A program made the position numbers and the translations under genes. The notes below the pieces were generated by a model. It did not search any database, was not told where the DNA came from, and worked only from the letters and a program-made list of their open reading frames with translations. From Trichopria drosophilae (lineage: Eukaryota; Arthropoda; Insecta; Hymenoptera; Diapriidae), in contig CM059587.1 of the NCBI GenBank assembly GCA_030407085.1, positions 45,048,501 through 45,112,500 of the forward strand: a stretch of DNA of 64,000 nt. The letters are read 5' to 3'. This document shows, piece by piece, positions 8,851 to 20,350 of the stretch. Every line of letters begins with the position of its first letter. The first letter of the stretch is position 1.

Positions 8851-11800
8851 ATGGAGAAGGAACTTCTTAAACGTTTGACCGATTTTTATTCTCTTTTAGA
8901 AAATACCGATACATCGTGGACGAAATTAGTAAATAGCGTAGAAAATCCACTAAAAGTCATTCAAAATCAGATCCAAGTTCTTAACCACATGGCAAGGTAA
9001 ATATTGTTTCAATTTCTTATTTTCGGCATTAATTTATCTGAAAACATTGCATAGTATCTGTCAAACGAATATATTAAATATTATATTTTACAATTGTAAA
9101 ATATAATCTTTTTTTTATATACAATACCGGAAAAAGGCATTATTTCACTCATTGTTTATATTCAGTGTTTCATTCTGTATTAGTTTTTTGAGCCAATTAC
9201 CATATGTCGATAAGAGTAGTTCATTCATTCGTACTCTAGATGGCGGTATATTATTGCAGTAAAGAGGTCGATAATGCAGAGCTTTTTAAAGTGCCCGGGT
9301 TAAAAGAAAAACTGACCTGCAAAATTATGGCGCGAATTGAGGAAGAATGGCAGCAAATCCAAAGTATTGTTAAGTTGCTACATGGGATAAGCCAGGTAAT
9401 TATTAAAAGATCATTTAAAAATAAAATAAACTACTAATTAAAGCTGCGGGTTATTGTTATCAAACGCGTCAGGTTGTATAATTTGCAATGTTGATTTCAA
9501 AATTACGATTCTACATTATATCATTTATTGTAATCAATATATGTGGGAATTGATCAACATTTTATCAACAAGTGATATTTCGGTTTTTATGACTCCTTCA
9601 AGTTTTCGCGAAGACGGAACAAAATTGTCATCATAGTGTTTCCTACAGATTTTCAATTTTATTTTTAAAAAATTGCAAAATTTGACCCTGATTTTGCAAA
9701 ATCAAAATAAATATGCAATTTTCTGAATAAAAACACTGTTTTTTTCAAAATTTGTACATTATAAACCCGTCCTAAGTTATACAGTCCAAACTATACGTAC
9801 ATCCAAAGTTATACCGCTGGCTTGTCCAAAGTTATACCACTATCTTCCTCTCCTTCCCCCACCACATTCTTTCGCTGAGCCACACTCGCTTCGCGACACA
9901 CACACACACACACACAAGAGCACTCATTGCACCGATATAAACAGATTTACGGAAGTAGGGATAGTGAGGGGCTATAACTTTGGAGAAACTTCCGTAATTT
10001 TTAATCGACATTATAAGTTAGGATGGGAGCTACTTTAATTCCAAATGAAAGTTGTACACGTGCCACGGCTACAGGACGCAGGTCACGGTTATGACGTTTG
10101 ATTTTGGAACTTTCCTTATAATCTATATTGTAACATTAATACGTAATTTCTGTCAAATATGATGAGTAATTCAGTCCATGTGTATAAATAAACATATTTT
10201 ATACATATGTTTGTGTGTACTCCATTCTTTTAGCACCAGCAGGGACTAGATGGCTATCCGCTATGTTAAATGAAGTCGATTCTGATGTTTTTTGGGTCCC
10301 TGAATACGAATTTTGTTGGGTGGAATGCTTGAAAGTGGTACAGTTAATTGTTATTAACAAATCTTGTTAACAATTAAAAAATTTAAATTTTTTGGTCCAA
10401 ACAAAATTTGTTTAGATTCTTTGATACGACGGGCGTGAGGCTCGATAATTCAAGCCCGGAGGTTTCGCCCCAGTTTCTGAGCGAGCGAAGCGAGCGAGGC
10501 ACCAAGCCAACACTAGTTTAGATTTGAAAAGACTGTCGTCTTTTTGGTGAAAATAGCATATTTATTTTAATTTTGAAAAACAGGGTCAAATATTGCGAAT
10601 TTTGAAAACAAACATGCTCCAGTCGAAGGAACATAACAAAAATATTACAAAATCTATAATAGTAACTCCGACCAAATTTTTTTCATAACATGCATTAGTT
10701 CAGTAAATTAAGTTTTATAATGATCTGAGATACAGATATTTTGGCTTGGAATATTTCATGTAAAATGCTCCACATTAATAAAGGGTGGCTTGTACAACAA
10801 ATTAGAACTCTTATAATGTACAGGGTGTCCAAGAACTGCGTAACGATATTTCGGAAGGTGATTCTTCATGATATTTCAAACAAAAAGTCTTATACAAAAT
10901 TGGATCTAAGGCTCAGAATTTAAGGGACGGGCCATTACAGTTTTAGACTCGCTTTTAAGTTATTTCAATGAGTGAGGGCTCATTTTCAAGCTTTTTTTAA
11001 AGCCATGCAATTCTTCCTTAACCACTTCGGCGGCGAGGCGTACAAAATGGCGAAGCTTTGCAAAGTTTGTAGACGTATTCAAGTTTAGGAAATCATAATA
11101 ATTCTATGTTTTAATGTCAACAAACACGAATATGTCAAACAAATTTTGTTTTTAAGTTTTGAATAGTTTTTTTAGTGCAAATTGCGTCAATTTTTAATAC
11201 TTTTATGAGAATGGCGATTTGCTTCGAACATCATTGGATTCGGTCGAAAATTGTTACCGAGGGGTTTCTGGGGTCGCTGATTACGAATTTGAAGTTTCTT
11301 TTCGAAAATTCAATATGGTGGACTCTCTATTTTGATGGAGGGACAAATTTTGCTGCGAAATTTTGTAAGTGCAAATACGGTTTTACGAGTTGCGGCGTCC
11401 CAGTTCATTTAGCTCGATTACTTCCTTCGAATTCGTCTATTGTGTCATATTTATATTTGTCCGTTTTTATTTTTATTTCAACACGATTTACATCCGAGGT
11501 TACAAGTCATGAAAAATCCTCCAGGTGTATACGCTGCGCAAATCTAATAACAGAAATTTGAAATGTATAGAAGTTACACTCGTTATATACATACACGTTT
11601 AGGTCATACCACTATCGATCATTATCTCTAATAATACACTAACAAAAAACTAATTAATTAAGTTATACGCACAAAGTCAAAAGTTTTGTTTTCACATCAC
11701 TGAACTTGGAAACACTGACCTGTCCGTGAAGTGGAGACTACCTTCCGTTTGTTTGTTATAAAAGAGTCACAGTGCAGACTCAGTCGATATCCTTATGATA

Positions 11801-13363
11801 AAAAATGAATTGATCCTTCTGGTGTGCCTTCGTACAATCCCGCAAAAAATCTTCCACATCGAATATTTGTGCTGCTTCGTGCTTCAAAATTGAGGTTCAA
11901 TTTGGCTGCCACGTGGTCTTGAGAAGAAAACGCACCGTTTTCGCTAAGTTTGAAATCCCAAACGGAGGAAACGGAGAACGGAGTGTTGAAATTTTCTTCT
12001 TGATTTTCTTCGAACCAGATTAAATTCTTTGTTCTTTTAACACAAATCAGCATCCAAAATAGCACATTCCACCAAAATTTGTTTCGTACCGGTACCTGAG
12101 TTGGACACGTCCTTTCTTCTCGATGAAGCAACCAGAAAGAGAGTCGGCAGTTCTCCACACAGCGTATTTATAATTTATTCCCTCCCTCAAGAACGTTAAA
12201 TTTGAAAAATGGGCCGCACGAAATTGTACTATAGCCGGCGCATCACAACGCTTCAACTCCGCGAACGCAAAGTAGTGCCGCGCAGGCAATTGTGCTCATA
12301 AGCGTAAAACACGCGCGAAATTCAAACATCCCATTGGGGTTTCTGCACTCCTACAATTGTAATATAAGAGGTTTTTTATCATTGTTATTTAATTTCTTTC
12401 ATGTTACATTTTTATTCAACATTTTCAAAACTATATGAATAATTTATATTTCAATATCAATTGTCTGATATTAGGATTTGAAAGGTGGTTTATTGCGACT
12501 TGAAAAGGCCAGAGATAAGGTTTCGCTAAAGGACGAAAACATGGAAGAAATTATAAACGGAACGCCTTTCAGACCGAGACTTGACCTTCTCCTAGAGTGG
12601 GCAATATTGGTTGTTAGATATTATTTTCAACTGTATCCTTTTACTTAAAAATAATTAATATTGTATATTTAAGTTATACTTAATAATTAATATAATTGAG
12701 AAAAAGATATTAAATGCATTTATTGGCAGATATAATCTAACCACGCCGTGTTTCTAATGGGTTTGACTGTTCAGTTGCTTATTCTATTTTCTCATTATAT
12801 TACCGACACACGAAATGGTAAGGAAAAAATAATTATAAGTTTATGATTCATTTAATTTGAAATTTGCTTTACTATATTAGTTTTTATGAAAAAATTGGGG
12901 AAGTTCGAAATTATATTTCTTCTTTTTATACAAACATTAACTTATTACAACTCTTGTGATTTAATTATATTTTGTTGAGTTATACTTTGCTGTATGTATT
13001 AACGGGTACATATAAAATGATATTTATTGATTCATATAACTGTAAAAAATAATACAACACAATATTGAAGGTCAAGATGAAACTAGATGTTTCCATAATA
13101 CCGAAACTTATAGAAATTCCTTAATTATTGGTAGATATTACAAAATAAATGAGAAAGTAAAAATGGTGGATTATAATAATGAAAAATCTATAGAGGCAGT
13201 AGTTGAATCCCTTGTTCAAACCGATTCGCAGAGAATTGTAATCGATAGTGAGTTGTACAATACACTAATATTTTCCAATCGGTGAACGAGTTAATCGAGC
13301 CTTTTGTGCCTTTCAGGAATATTGGCTCACACGCAATTCCTCGCAAGAGAAAACAGCAGCTGA
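8851..13363 (+). CDS. AIRIM: AIRIM (C1orf109) homologue, five exons, 199 aa
   Basis: Coding exons are 8851-8996, 9260-9395, 12475-12632, 13135-13247 and 13317-13363, totalling 600 nt in one frame with junction phases 2, 0, 2 and 1. The predicted 199 residues match the length of human C1orf109/AIRIM (203) and its layout. A helical N-terminus carries a tryptophan near residue 23. It is followed by a KVPGLKEKL stretch (human FPDLKERL), then LLEW at about 133-136 and a tyrosine-rich helix (human MLEWLQDIERHYRKSY). The C-terminus ends ILAHTQFLAREN. In human cells AIRIM joins AFG2A, AFG2B and CINP in the 55LCC AAA-ATPase complex that recycles RSL24D1 during 60S ribosome maturation. Introns 1, 2 and 4 have ordinary GT-AG sites; intron 3 is U12-type. 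The start was chosen because it opens the frame with good context (G at -3 and +4). The ATG at 9240 belongs to intron 1. Homology is assigned by eye. Confidence 0.82.
9766..10027. mobile_element. Degenerate TIR element in AIRIM intron 2
   Basis: CCCGTCCTAAGTTATA at the left is met by an imperfect inverse, TATAAGTTAGGATGGG, at the right. Just inside, GTCCAAAGTTATACCACTATC-like blocks face GATAGTGAGGGGCTATAACTTTGGA in inverse. The centre has a pyrimidine stretch and a CA microsatellite. No target duplication was seen. Confidence 0.55.
9896..9916 (+). repeat. (CA)n microsatellite
   Basis: Uninterrupted CA dinucleotides within the TIR element at 9766-10027. Confidence 0.9.
10425..10505 (+). other. 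CpG-rich GCGAGCGAAGCGAGCGAGGC block
   Basis: In otherwise AT-rich intronic DNA this block contains GAGCGAGCGAAGCGAGCGAG, a near-tandem GCGA repeat, and an upstream GGAGGTTTCGCCCC. Its composition is unlike the flanks. I cannot assign it to a gene or a known element end. Confidence 0.5.
10820..11050 (+). repeat. Dispersed repeat starting ACAGGGTGTCCAAG
   Basis: The order ATATTTCGGA, a TTC-rich block, ACAAAATTGGATCTAAG and then AGCTCA/GGGCTCATTTTCAAG recurs with divergence at about 19925-20150. The opening ACAGGGTGTCC phrase is common at the ends of insect repeats. No coding capacity was recognised. Confidence 0.55.
11257..11350 (+). repeat. Copy of the GTCGCTGATTACGAAT family
   Basis: It contains GGGGTCGCTGATTACGAATTTGAAG, then GAAAATTCAATATGGTGGAC. 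Related copies occur at about 18560-18640, 18925-19015, 19510-19690 (inverted), 30085-30345, 33660-33720 and 57692-58110. Confidence 0.7.
11770..12330 (-). other. Unassigned GC-richer segment in AIRIM intron 2
   Basis: Two overlapping minus-strand frames are open here (12158-11793 and 12289-12047), and composition is CpG-richer than the intron around it. Translations show no domain I recognise, and a third frame is also partly open at its end, suggesting a frameshifted relic. It could be a decayed element ORF, a retrocopy, or a promoter. Confidence 0.3.
12633..13134 (+). other. U12-type (minor spliceosome) intron in AIRIM
   Basis: The donor is GTATCCTTTT, an exact match to the U12 5' splice site consensus RTATCCTTT. 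Near the 3' end, 13117-13125 reads TTCCTTAAT, matching the U12 branch consensus TTCCTTRAY, with the branch adenosine about 10-11 nt before the TAG acceptor (13132-13134). Joining 12632 to 13135 keeps the frame and continues the AIRIM alignment (YYFQL|YYKINE). The intron is 502 nt. An exon-like piece inside it at 12775-12817 is rejected because its 43 nt would break the frame. Confidence 0.85.
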
Positions 13364-13487
13364 TACCAGTGAATCGGAAACGCCAAAAGTTTAATCACGA
13401 AACTTTCAATGCGCGGGCTTCATGTACAATAAGGAACGCGTGCCTTATTTAATTTTGTACCATGTTATTCTGTAAATAATTTGTATC

Positions 13488-13493
13488 AATAAA
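13488..13493 (+). terminator. AATAAA polyadenylation signal of AIRIM
   Basis: Canonical hexamer 125 nt after the AIRIM stop codon, with T-rich sequence downstream. It is the first AATAAA in the 3' flank. Confidence 0.65.
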
Positions 13494-13812
13494 TCAAAAC
13501 TATTTACCACGATAAGAATGTTTGCTACAAGCAAAACACTAGTGGTGATAATTTACCAATTTCAAATGTTTGGGATTTCAATTTCAATAATTTTTTAATG
13601 TTTTCCATTATTTTACGAAGGTTTTTACTCAGCTTGATAAATGTAGATGTTACAGGAGAAGAGAGTCTAAAATAAGACATTTCTACTTCGTTTAACAAAC
13701 AAATGTCGTTACAAGGCTTGAGGGCAATTCCTAAAAATGCCTATTAAGTACTTATAAGATATGTTAAATTTATACATTTCAATTGTTTAATGACACGACG
13801 AAAAACTTTCAC

Positions 13813-13831
13813 ATATATATATATATATATA
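13813..13831 (+). repeat. (AT)n microsatellite
   Basis: AT dinucleotide run between AIRIM and the remnant at 13988-14391. Confidence 0.85.
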
Positions 13832-13987
13832 AAATAACATTGAACAAAGATTCTTGTGACGCTGTGCAACTGACACCCAATCAATAGCGGTATCGGCTTC
13901 AATTCCTAAGTGGAAGAAACAATATATATGTGTTTCAGAACCCAACAAAATAAAAGATTGTTTTACTTTTTATAACAACAAGAAGAA

Positions 13988-14391
13988 TTAGTGGATAGCT
14001 TGCCATTGCTTATAGCCATCTAAGTGTTCAACACCACGTGAACAAAATCCTGACCGCATATTCAATTTTGGCGTTTTAACTTTGCTGCCTTCATTGAGCT
14101 GGAAGACAGCAGATTGCTGGTAGTTGGATACGAAATGATTAAATAGAAGCGATATATAATAGTCCGTAAAACTTGTTTGCACGAAAGAAAAAAATAAAAC
14201 AACCATAGATGTAGGCACTGCAGTTAATGGAAATCTTTCACGTTCATGATGCTCTTTACTTCGAAAACAAACCAGCGGCAGAGCTTCATCACGATAAAAT
14301 TTTTTAAATCATCCATAACAACTGAATCCACATTCTGATTCGTTGCAAACCGTAATTCTGGTATCTCTTCTAAATTGATAAAACTATTCAT
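13988..14391 (-). pseudogene. Unassigned frameshifted coding remnant
   Basis: Reading leftwards, an ATG at 14391 opens a frame of about 32 codons (N-terminal SFINLEEIPELRF) as far as a TTTAAAAAATTTTA stretch near 14296-14309. A different frame then continues for about 100 codons to the stop at 13990-13988 (ending GVEHLDGYKQWQAIH). The composition is protein-like, with mixed charges, conserved-looking aromatic residues and a possible hydrophobic stretch around TSMVVLFFSFV. The shift lies at an A/T homopolymer, so it is either a real disabling mutation or an assembly error. An intron is less likely. I do not recognise the family. It sits convergent to AIRIM, about 600 bp beyond its poly(A) signal, and could be a mobile-element ORF or a decayed host gene. 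Confidence 0.35.
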
Positions 14392-14429
14392 TCTTTCAAA
14401 TACTTTAAGTTGGGTATTCAGTTGAGTTT

Positions 14430-17400
14430 AGGAAAACTGGCATAATCTTTGCAAGATCAATAAAGTAGAATCATGTTACATACACGGTATAATATCATCA
14501 AAACTTATCCCAAGAAACAGCTCATTCAGATTAAGAACTGTATATTAAAATATCTAAATTAGATATTTCGTAGATTTTTAAGAAATGATTCACTGTGCAG
14601 ATGAACAATAATCTCTGATTTTCCGTCCAACTGTTATGGGAATTCTAAGTTTAGAGGAACCCAAATGCAAAAGTTTTTTTTACCGGAAATCAATATTTAC
14701 CATGGTGAGAGGAAGCGGTGACCAGCGTACATTTTTTACGTACATTGTCTGCAATAAGTCGTATCCAATATATAGAATTACAACAAATCGGTATTTTGTT
14801 CTGGATGGAATATTTATTGCGTAATTTATTTAGTTAAATGAATGTAGTGAAATAAATGGCTCAGTAATAAATAAAACGAAACTACGTAACTGGAAAATCT
14901 AGAATTATTTTTTAATGGTCATTGGAGGACAATCTTTTAACAGGTTGTAGGGGAGGGTAACAGCCTTTTTTTTAAATAAAAAACAAAATACAAAAATTAA
15001 TGATTTCGAAAGAAATAGATAATTGAAAACCAATACTAGATTCTATATATTTACTAAAATAATCGGTCGAAATTCTCCACCAAAATGTCTAACTTTAACT
15101 GAATATACATAATGGATCGAACTCCTATATCACGTGGTGCAGATAACTTTGATCTTAGTAAATGCGGTCGCTGTTACATTTCATTCTCGGTATTCAAAAT
15201 ATGCATCGTTTGGTTTGCATGCATGGCTTATCACATAATTATCATATACGACATATATATATTAAGAAAAGTAGCGTGGAATTACCGTTTTAAGGATTTT
15301 TTAGAAAAATAAAAGCCATTAAAACATTGTATACTTTTAAAAAATATAAAACATTTCTCTTTCGGCACAAATATTAAGAACAAATAATTTGAATAAGTGA
15401 AGGGTATTTTATTAATACGATGACACGTCACGATGATTAATGCGGACATAAATCGATCCATCCTGATGGTAGATATGTAAAATGTCGAGTGTTAAATATA
15501 TGTTTGGGATACTTGCTTAGCCCATTAAAAATCATATCCCAATATAAGTATGGAAGAGCCAATGCTGAGCGAACTAGTGGATATGGGATATTAGCGAAAA
15601 ATATATTCTTAATTTGTATAGTTTACAATTGAGGGATGGATGCAAAAAAGTCCTTATAGTCAAAACGTAGATTTCGAGGAAAACAAAGAAAACAGTAGTT
15701 TAACTGTTTACACGATTTATTACAGTACAACGCTAATAATCAGTAAGTACATCTACAATCTATGGATGTCTATAAAATTTACACGAATATATATTTCGCG
15801 TATGTAAAATAATACAAATTATATGACAATTTATTGAAAAGGTGGCGTTATGCTGTTATTTTGAAAATTAGTTTCATTTCTTATGAATATTCAACAAAAT
15901 TAGGTTCTTTGCGTGAACATTCGACGATGGGATGTTCTTTTACGGCTCTCTTAAATAATATTATATGAAGTTTGACTTTCTTCTTTGAATTGTTCTCTTC
16001 AACTTATTAGTAAATTTGACTTAGAATAGGTATTAAGCAATTAAATAGCAATTAAATACAACATACATACAATAAATAATTAATGATGATAAGTTATTTT
16101 CGTTTAATCACTTTTACTAAATCTATTCTTCTAGACAACAATATTTCGAGTGACTATTTCACTGTAAAGCTACGGTACTTTTGTGGTTATATGCCATGCT
16201 GCATATTTAAGTATCGGGAAATAATAATTTCTTTTGTTTTACTATGGAAATTGTTAATTTAATCATTTTTTATAATCGCGTATTTATTTTCCTTTTTTTC
16301 TATTATATTATTTTTATTTCATAAACATCACAATTTCGTATAAGAAATAAACAATTTTCATGCATATTTTCTAACTTTATATATTATTGGAAATAGTTTA
16401 CGAAGAAGCATCTTAATCGGCTAAAACAAATGTGGTGCACATGATATCAACACAAGTTTCAGAATATCTGAAAAGTAAAAGATTATCAAAATACTTTTTG
16501 CAATATTCATGCCTGAAAATTGAATTTACGTTGGATACGGGTGAATCTCAAACATCCGTGTTTAAGTTTCCTAACTAATATAATAGTTCATATACTATTT
16601 CTTTATCTTATGGTTCCTAACTTATAAATTAAATTTGAAGGACGTTTCCTTGGAATTAAATGATGTACATCTGAAAAATGAGAAAATTGAGCCCAACAGT
16701 TGGTCCCGAAACATTTATTAGGTACGAAATATTTGGGAAACAGTTTCCGAGTTTCAATGCGCCATCAGTAGTTTTTATAGTTTTTGTTTTGCCAAAATCA
16801 TTGGGTTTGATTATTGTTAAGAGACCGACAATGTGAAAAACAGCCGATTTTTTCTTTTTTTTTTGGTTCTAAGTCGATTCGATAAACAGTTAACTAAATT
16901 TTACATAAAACTAAGTTTCAAAAACCAAGAAATTGTCATTTTTTCATCAGAAAATTTACCATTCTTTCTGGTGTCAACGGTATAGACTGGAAAAATGCCG
17001 ATAATATTTACATTTCATTAGGGGGGGGGGGGGCAAATTCTTCGTCATTTCAAGTTGTACAAATCATTCATTGGGATATTTCGATAACTGTTTAAATGAA
17101 TTAAAATCGATAAACCTAAAAAATCGGCGTTTCCATCGTTTATGCAGCTATAGCTAGAGAATTATTCATCACACATTAAAATATTACAAGGTTAAATAAT
17201 TATAGAGGGTAAAAAAACCTTTGAAATGAATAAATACTCGAAATAGCTTTAAAATCAGCCGAGTTATTTCATAAAATTATTTTTTCTAGTTTATTCAACG
17301 GTTCGTGAATCAAATTCTATACTTCAGAAACAATTTTGGTATTCAACTTCTTTTGGTGAAAATATCATAGAATTACTACCCAATTTTTGGACACCATGTA

Positions 17401-18550
17401 TAAAATGCGGGCATGAAACCTTGTGATTCGATAAGAATCTGATTAAACCATTGGAATTGTCAAGTTCACATTTAAATATATACTTCAAATTCCAAATAAT
17501 AAGTTATTCATAAATTTGACTTACTAATTACTATAATATATTCACTGTAACTTTCAAATCTTTATTAATGTTTTTAATAAAATTATTAGTCTTAGACAGA
17601 ATTTAATCGATGACAGACATAAAACGGTCACACGCCCAGCCTTTTTACCTCTAGTAATAAAGTTTTTTTTTTGTTTGCCGTTAAACACGTTACAGTCGTT
17701 TGCATAGGCAGTTTGTTCTACCTATCGATTTTATTTGTTTATCTGCATACGCCCATTCGCCGAAGAGAAAAACCTTGCGCGTATACCATGCGACTAAATG
17801 TCTATCGAATAGTATAGTGTAATTAACATTTTGTTGCATTAAAAATATATAATGTTTTGATAATAAATAACCACATATTTAAATTCCACAAATAAATAAT
17901 TTTATTTCTTATTATAAGCTTTCAACTGATATTATGTACCTCGAAACTGAAACAAACTTTTTGTAACGGGTGTAATAGTTTCTGTTCTACTACAGGTTGT
18001 ATAGATCGCAAAAGTTACCAAACTTAGTTGTCGTATATACGATGCGTTACTAAAACAATAGCAATTGTGCTTTATGCATTTCTGTGTTGTTAACCCGCGT
18101 TTTCCATTTAATATTTATGGTTAAAAATAAAGCAGATATTGATACCTACTTAAACTCTTATCTATTATCTTGTCTACAATATTAAAATGTATATCGAAAT
18201 ATTTCCAGAAAATGTTAGCCAAATTTGTTTAAAATTGAGTTTAAAAAATAAGCTTATAAATTGTTCTCGGATCGTCGCAGCTGAAAGCGGAGAAAAATGG
18301 ATCTACGGGAAAACTTTCTGCTGGAACTTTTGATGAAAATAGAGAGAGCTGTATTGGACTGTTTTGAAGTTAGAAAGTAGGGCTATAAAAGAAACGCAAT
18401 ATTTAGGTTATTATGTCGTAATGTGGATAACAACAAAGTACTTTGAAATAAGAAGTGAATATGTTTCACACTTTCGAACGAAAAAGATTTGTTTTATCTA
18501 GCATTCAGTAAAAGTGGTTATCTGATAAGATGATGTAATCTACGCTACTC
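14430..18550. other. Gene-free AT-rich stretch
   Basis: No exon, RNA gene or clear element was seen. Small open frames at 14636-14824 and 15112-15312 look like chance. A G13 homopolymer lies at 17021-17033. Confidence 0.6.
17021..17033 (+). repeat. G13 homopolymer
   Basis: Run of 13 G in AT-rich sequence. Length may be unreliable in the assembly. Confidence 0.9.
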
Positions 18551-18559
18551 ATAAATGTA

Positions 18560-19030
18560 GAGGTTTTTGGAGTCGTTAATTATGAATCCCAAGTAAGAAT
18601 TGAAAAATTCAAAATGACGGTTCTAATATGGCGGACAATTGAGGCGCGGGATCGAACAATCGGACTTGTTTGATTTTAGTTCGCCTCTGGATTTATTTGG
18701 CTATAACTCGGCCATTTCTCAAAATTTTGAACTGGAATTTTAACTAAATACTTCTCTTAGCATTCTGAGGATAATAATATAAACGAGAAAATATTTTGAA
18801 AATATATAAGAATACTTTTAGCTTCCGGTAAACAGTGGGTTATAAATAGGTATTTTCAATCGCTACTGGAGACATAATTTGATTACTAATGCATACTTTA
18901 GACAATAGTTTCTTATATTTTCAGGGTCGCAGCTCACGAATCTGATATCTGATTTTTCAAACTCAAAATGGCGGCTCCTATATGGTGGACGAATTTTGTA
19001 AAACAAACTGGATTCTCGTGAAACTTACTA
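18560..19030 (+). repeat. Two diverged copies of the GTCGCTGATTACGAAT family
   Basis: At 18563-18640 the order GAGTCGTTAATTATGAATC, GAAAAATTCAAAATGACGG, ATATGGCGGAC is kept. At about 18925-19015 CAGGGTCGCAGCTCACGAATCTGA is followed by CAAAATGGCGGCTCC and TATGGTGGAC. The spacing of about 360 bp suggests two insertions or an expanded tandem. Confidence 0.6.
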
Positions 19031-19509
19031 CTAGGAGGTTTTCGAGTAAGATTTATTTCCTACCGCGAGTAAGATTTATTGAAGTATTTTGCATTTTTAA
19101 ATCATTAAACTTATTACGCACTTACATTACACCATTAAGATGACTTGACAGATATACATAAAATAATACTTAATGCTGTATGGCAAAAAACAACCGCAGA
19201 TCGATTCGGAGTAAACTAATTTCATAACTTTAAATGTCGGTAATATTCTTAACCAACAACAGCAATATTTTTATCTTTTTAAACAGAAATCAGCAATATC
19301 AGCAGTAACATGAAATAAACTTATTTCTAAAGCCTTCATGCAGTATTACTTTTGTCAACATTCTAAAAATTGAAATTTTATAAAATACACCGAATAATAT
19401 TTTTAACATCAAGAAATATTGCGTAATTTAAAAAATTACATCAATAACAACAAAAATTTGTATTCATTAAATTTCATTACTATTAATTAAATTGAACAAA
19501 AATTTGAGT

Positions 19510-19690
19510 TAATTTCTAGCGCTGTTTTGAATTTTGACAATCTGATCACAGATTCGCAATCAGCGACTTGGAAAAAATTCAAAATTTTGAGAAATTGGCA
19601 AATTGCCAAGTTACAGCCAAACAAATCCAGTGGCCAACTAAAATCCCAAAAGTCTGATTGTTCGATCCGGCGCCTCCATTTTGAACAATT
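19510..19690 (-). repeat. Inverted copy of the GTCGCTGATTACGAAT family
   Basis: On the minus strand the order GTCGCTGATTGCGAATCTGTGATC and a GAATTTTGAA block is recognisable between about 19580 and 19520. The right part (19650-19690) has GCGCCTCCATTTTGAACAA, the inverse of the AAAATGG block. Confidence 0.5.
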
Positions 19691-19717
19691 TTTTGCTGAA
19701 TACAAATGTAAAGACAG

Positions 19718-19860
19718 GATAAGCTACTTGCACCAAAAATAAAAAATCCACAAACATTACCATGCTAACTTTAGAATATGAAAAATCGAAAGTTGCCCAA
19801 AAGATTAATAAAAAATAAAAAAAAAATCAGAAACGTGTTCTTGTGAAACGCTTATGATTA
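19718..19860 (+). repeat. Solo relative of the GCTACTTGCATCAAAA element end
   Basis: AAGCTACTTGCACCAAAAAT, then AAAATCCACAAA and, further on, CAGAAACGTGTT parallel the left end of the TIR element at 51916-52978 in the same order. It is a decayed partial copy. Confidence 0.5.
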
Positions 19861-19924
19861 ATATTGTTTTTCAATTTTGGGGATTCTTAAGGTTAAATCA
19901 TTACGATTATTTATATTGAGTAAC

Positions 19925-20150
19925 TATATTTCGGATATAGATTCTATGCGACATTTTAAGCAAAAAAGTCCGGTACCAAAATTGGATCTGAGACTTAGAA
20001 ATTGAGTGAAGAAGCTTTGAAGTTTAGAAAAAAAAAACACTTTTTACTATATCTCGGCTCTTTTTAAAGTATTTTTAACGAACTGGAGCTCACTTTGAAG
20101 ATTTTTTCACGCTTTACAACTCATCTCTGAGGACTACTAAAGCCTACAAT
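19925..20150 (+). repeat. Second copy of the repeat at 10820-11050
   Basis: ATATTTCGGATATAGATTC, GTACCAAAATTGGATCTGAG and GGAGCTCACTTTGAAG match the earlier copy in order and spacing with clear divergence. Confidence 0.5.
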
Positions 20151-20350
20151 GAATATTTTTCTTGTGTTAGTCATAAAAACGGGAGAAAATACAAATTTTT
20201 GCGGTTTTTCGCGTCTAACTATTTTTGCTACATAGCTAACGAAATGAGAAAGTTATGGGCCTTGAAAAAATGAACAATTAGAACTTTTATACGATGTGAT
20301 TCTATAAAAATGAAGCCCTATTAAACTCGTACACGGAGAAAAATTTCGTT

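Larger units (their letters stand above)
9396..12474 (+). other. AIRIM intron 2, expanded by repeats
   Basis: At 3.1 kb this is by far the longest intron of the gene. It holds a TIR element (9766-10027), a CpG-rich block (10425-10505), a dispersed repeat shared with 19.9-20.2 kb (10820-11050), a copy of the GTCGCTGATTACGAAT family (11257-11350) and an unexplained GC-richer segment (11770-12330). Boundaries are CAG|GTAATT and ATTAG|GAT. Confidence 0.75.

Noticed and set aside
9240..9437. ATG-initiated frame at 9240 as a separate gene
   Set aside because: Most of it is AIRIM exon 2. The upstream ATG codons belong to intron 1, whose TTGCAG acceptor restores the frame from exon 1.
11175..11561. 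128-codon open frame in AIRIM intron 2
   Set aside because: It runs through a copy of the dispersed GTCGCTGATTACGAAT repeat and shows no protein motif.
12775..12817. Possible cassette exon between TTCAG and ATG|GTAAGG
   Set aside because: Its 43 nt would shift the AIRIM frame, and the U12 donor and branch site pair cleanly without it.
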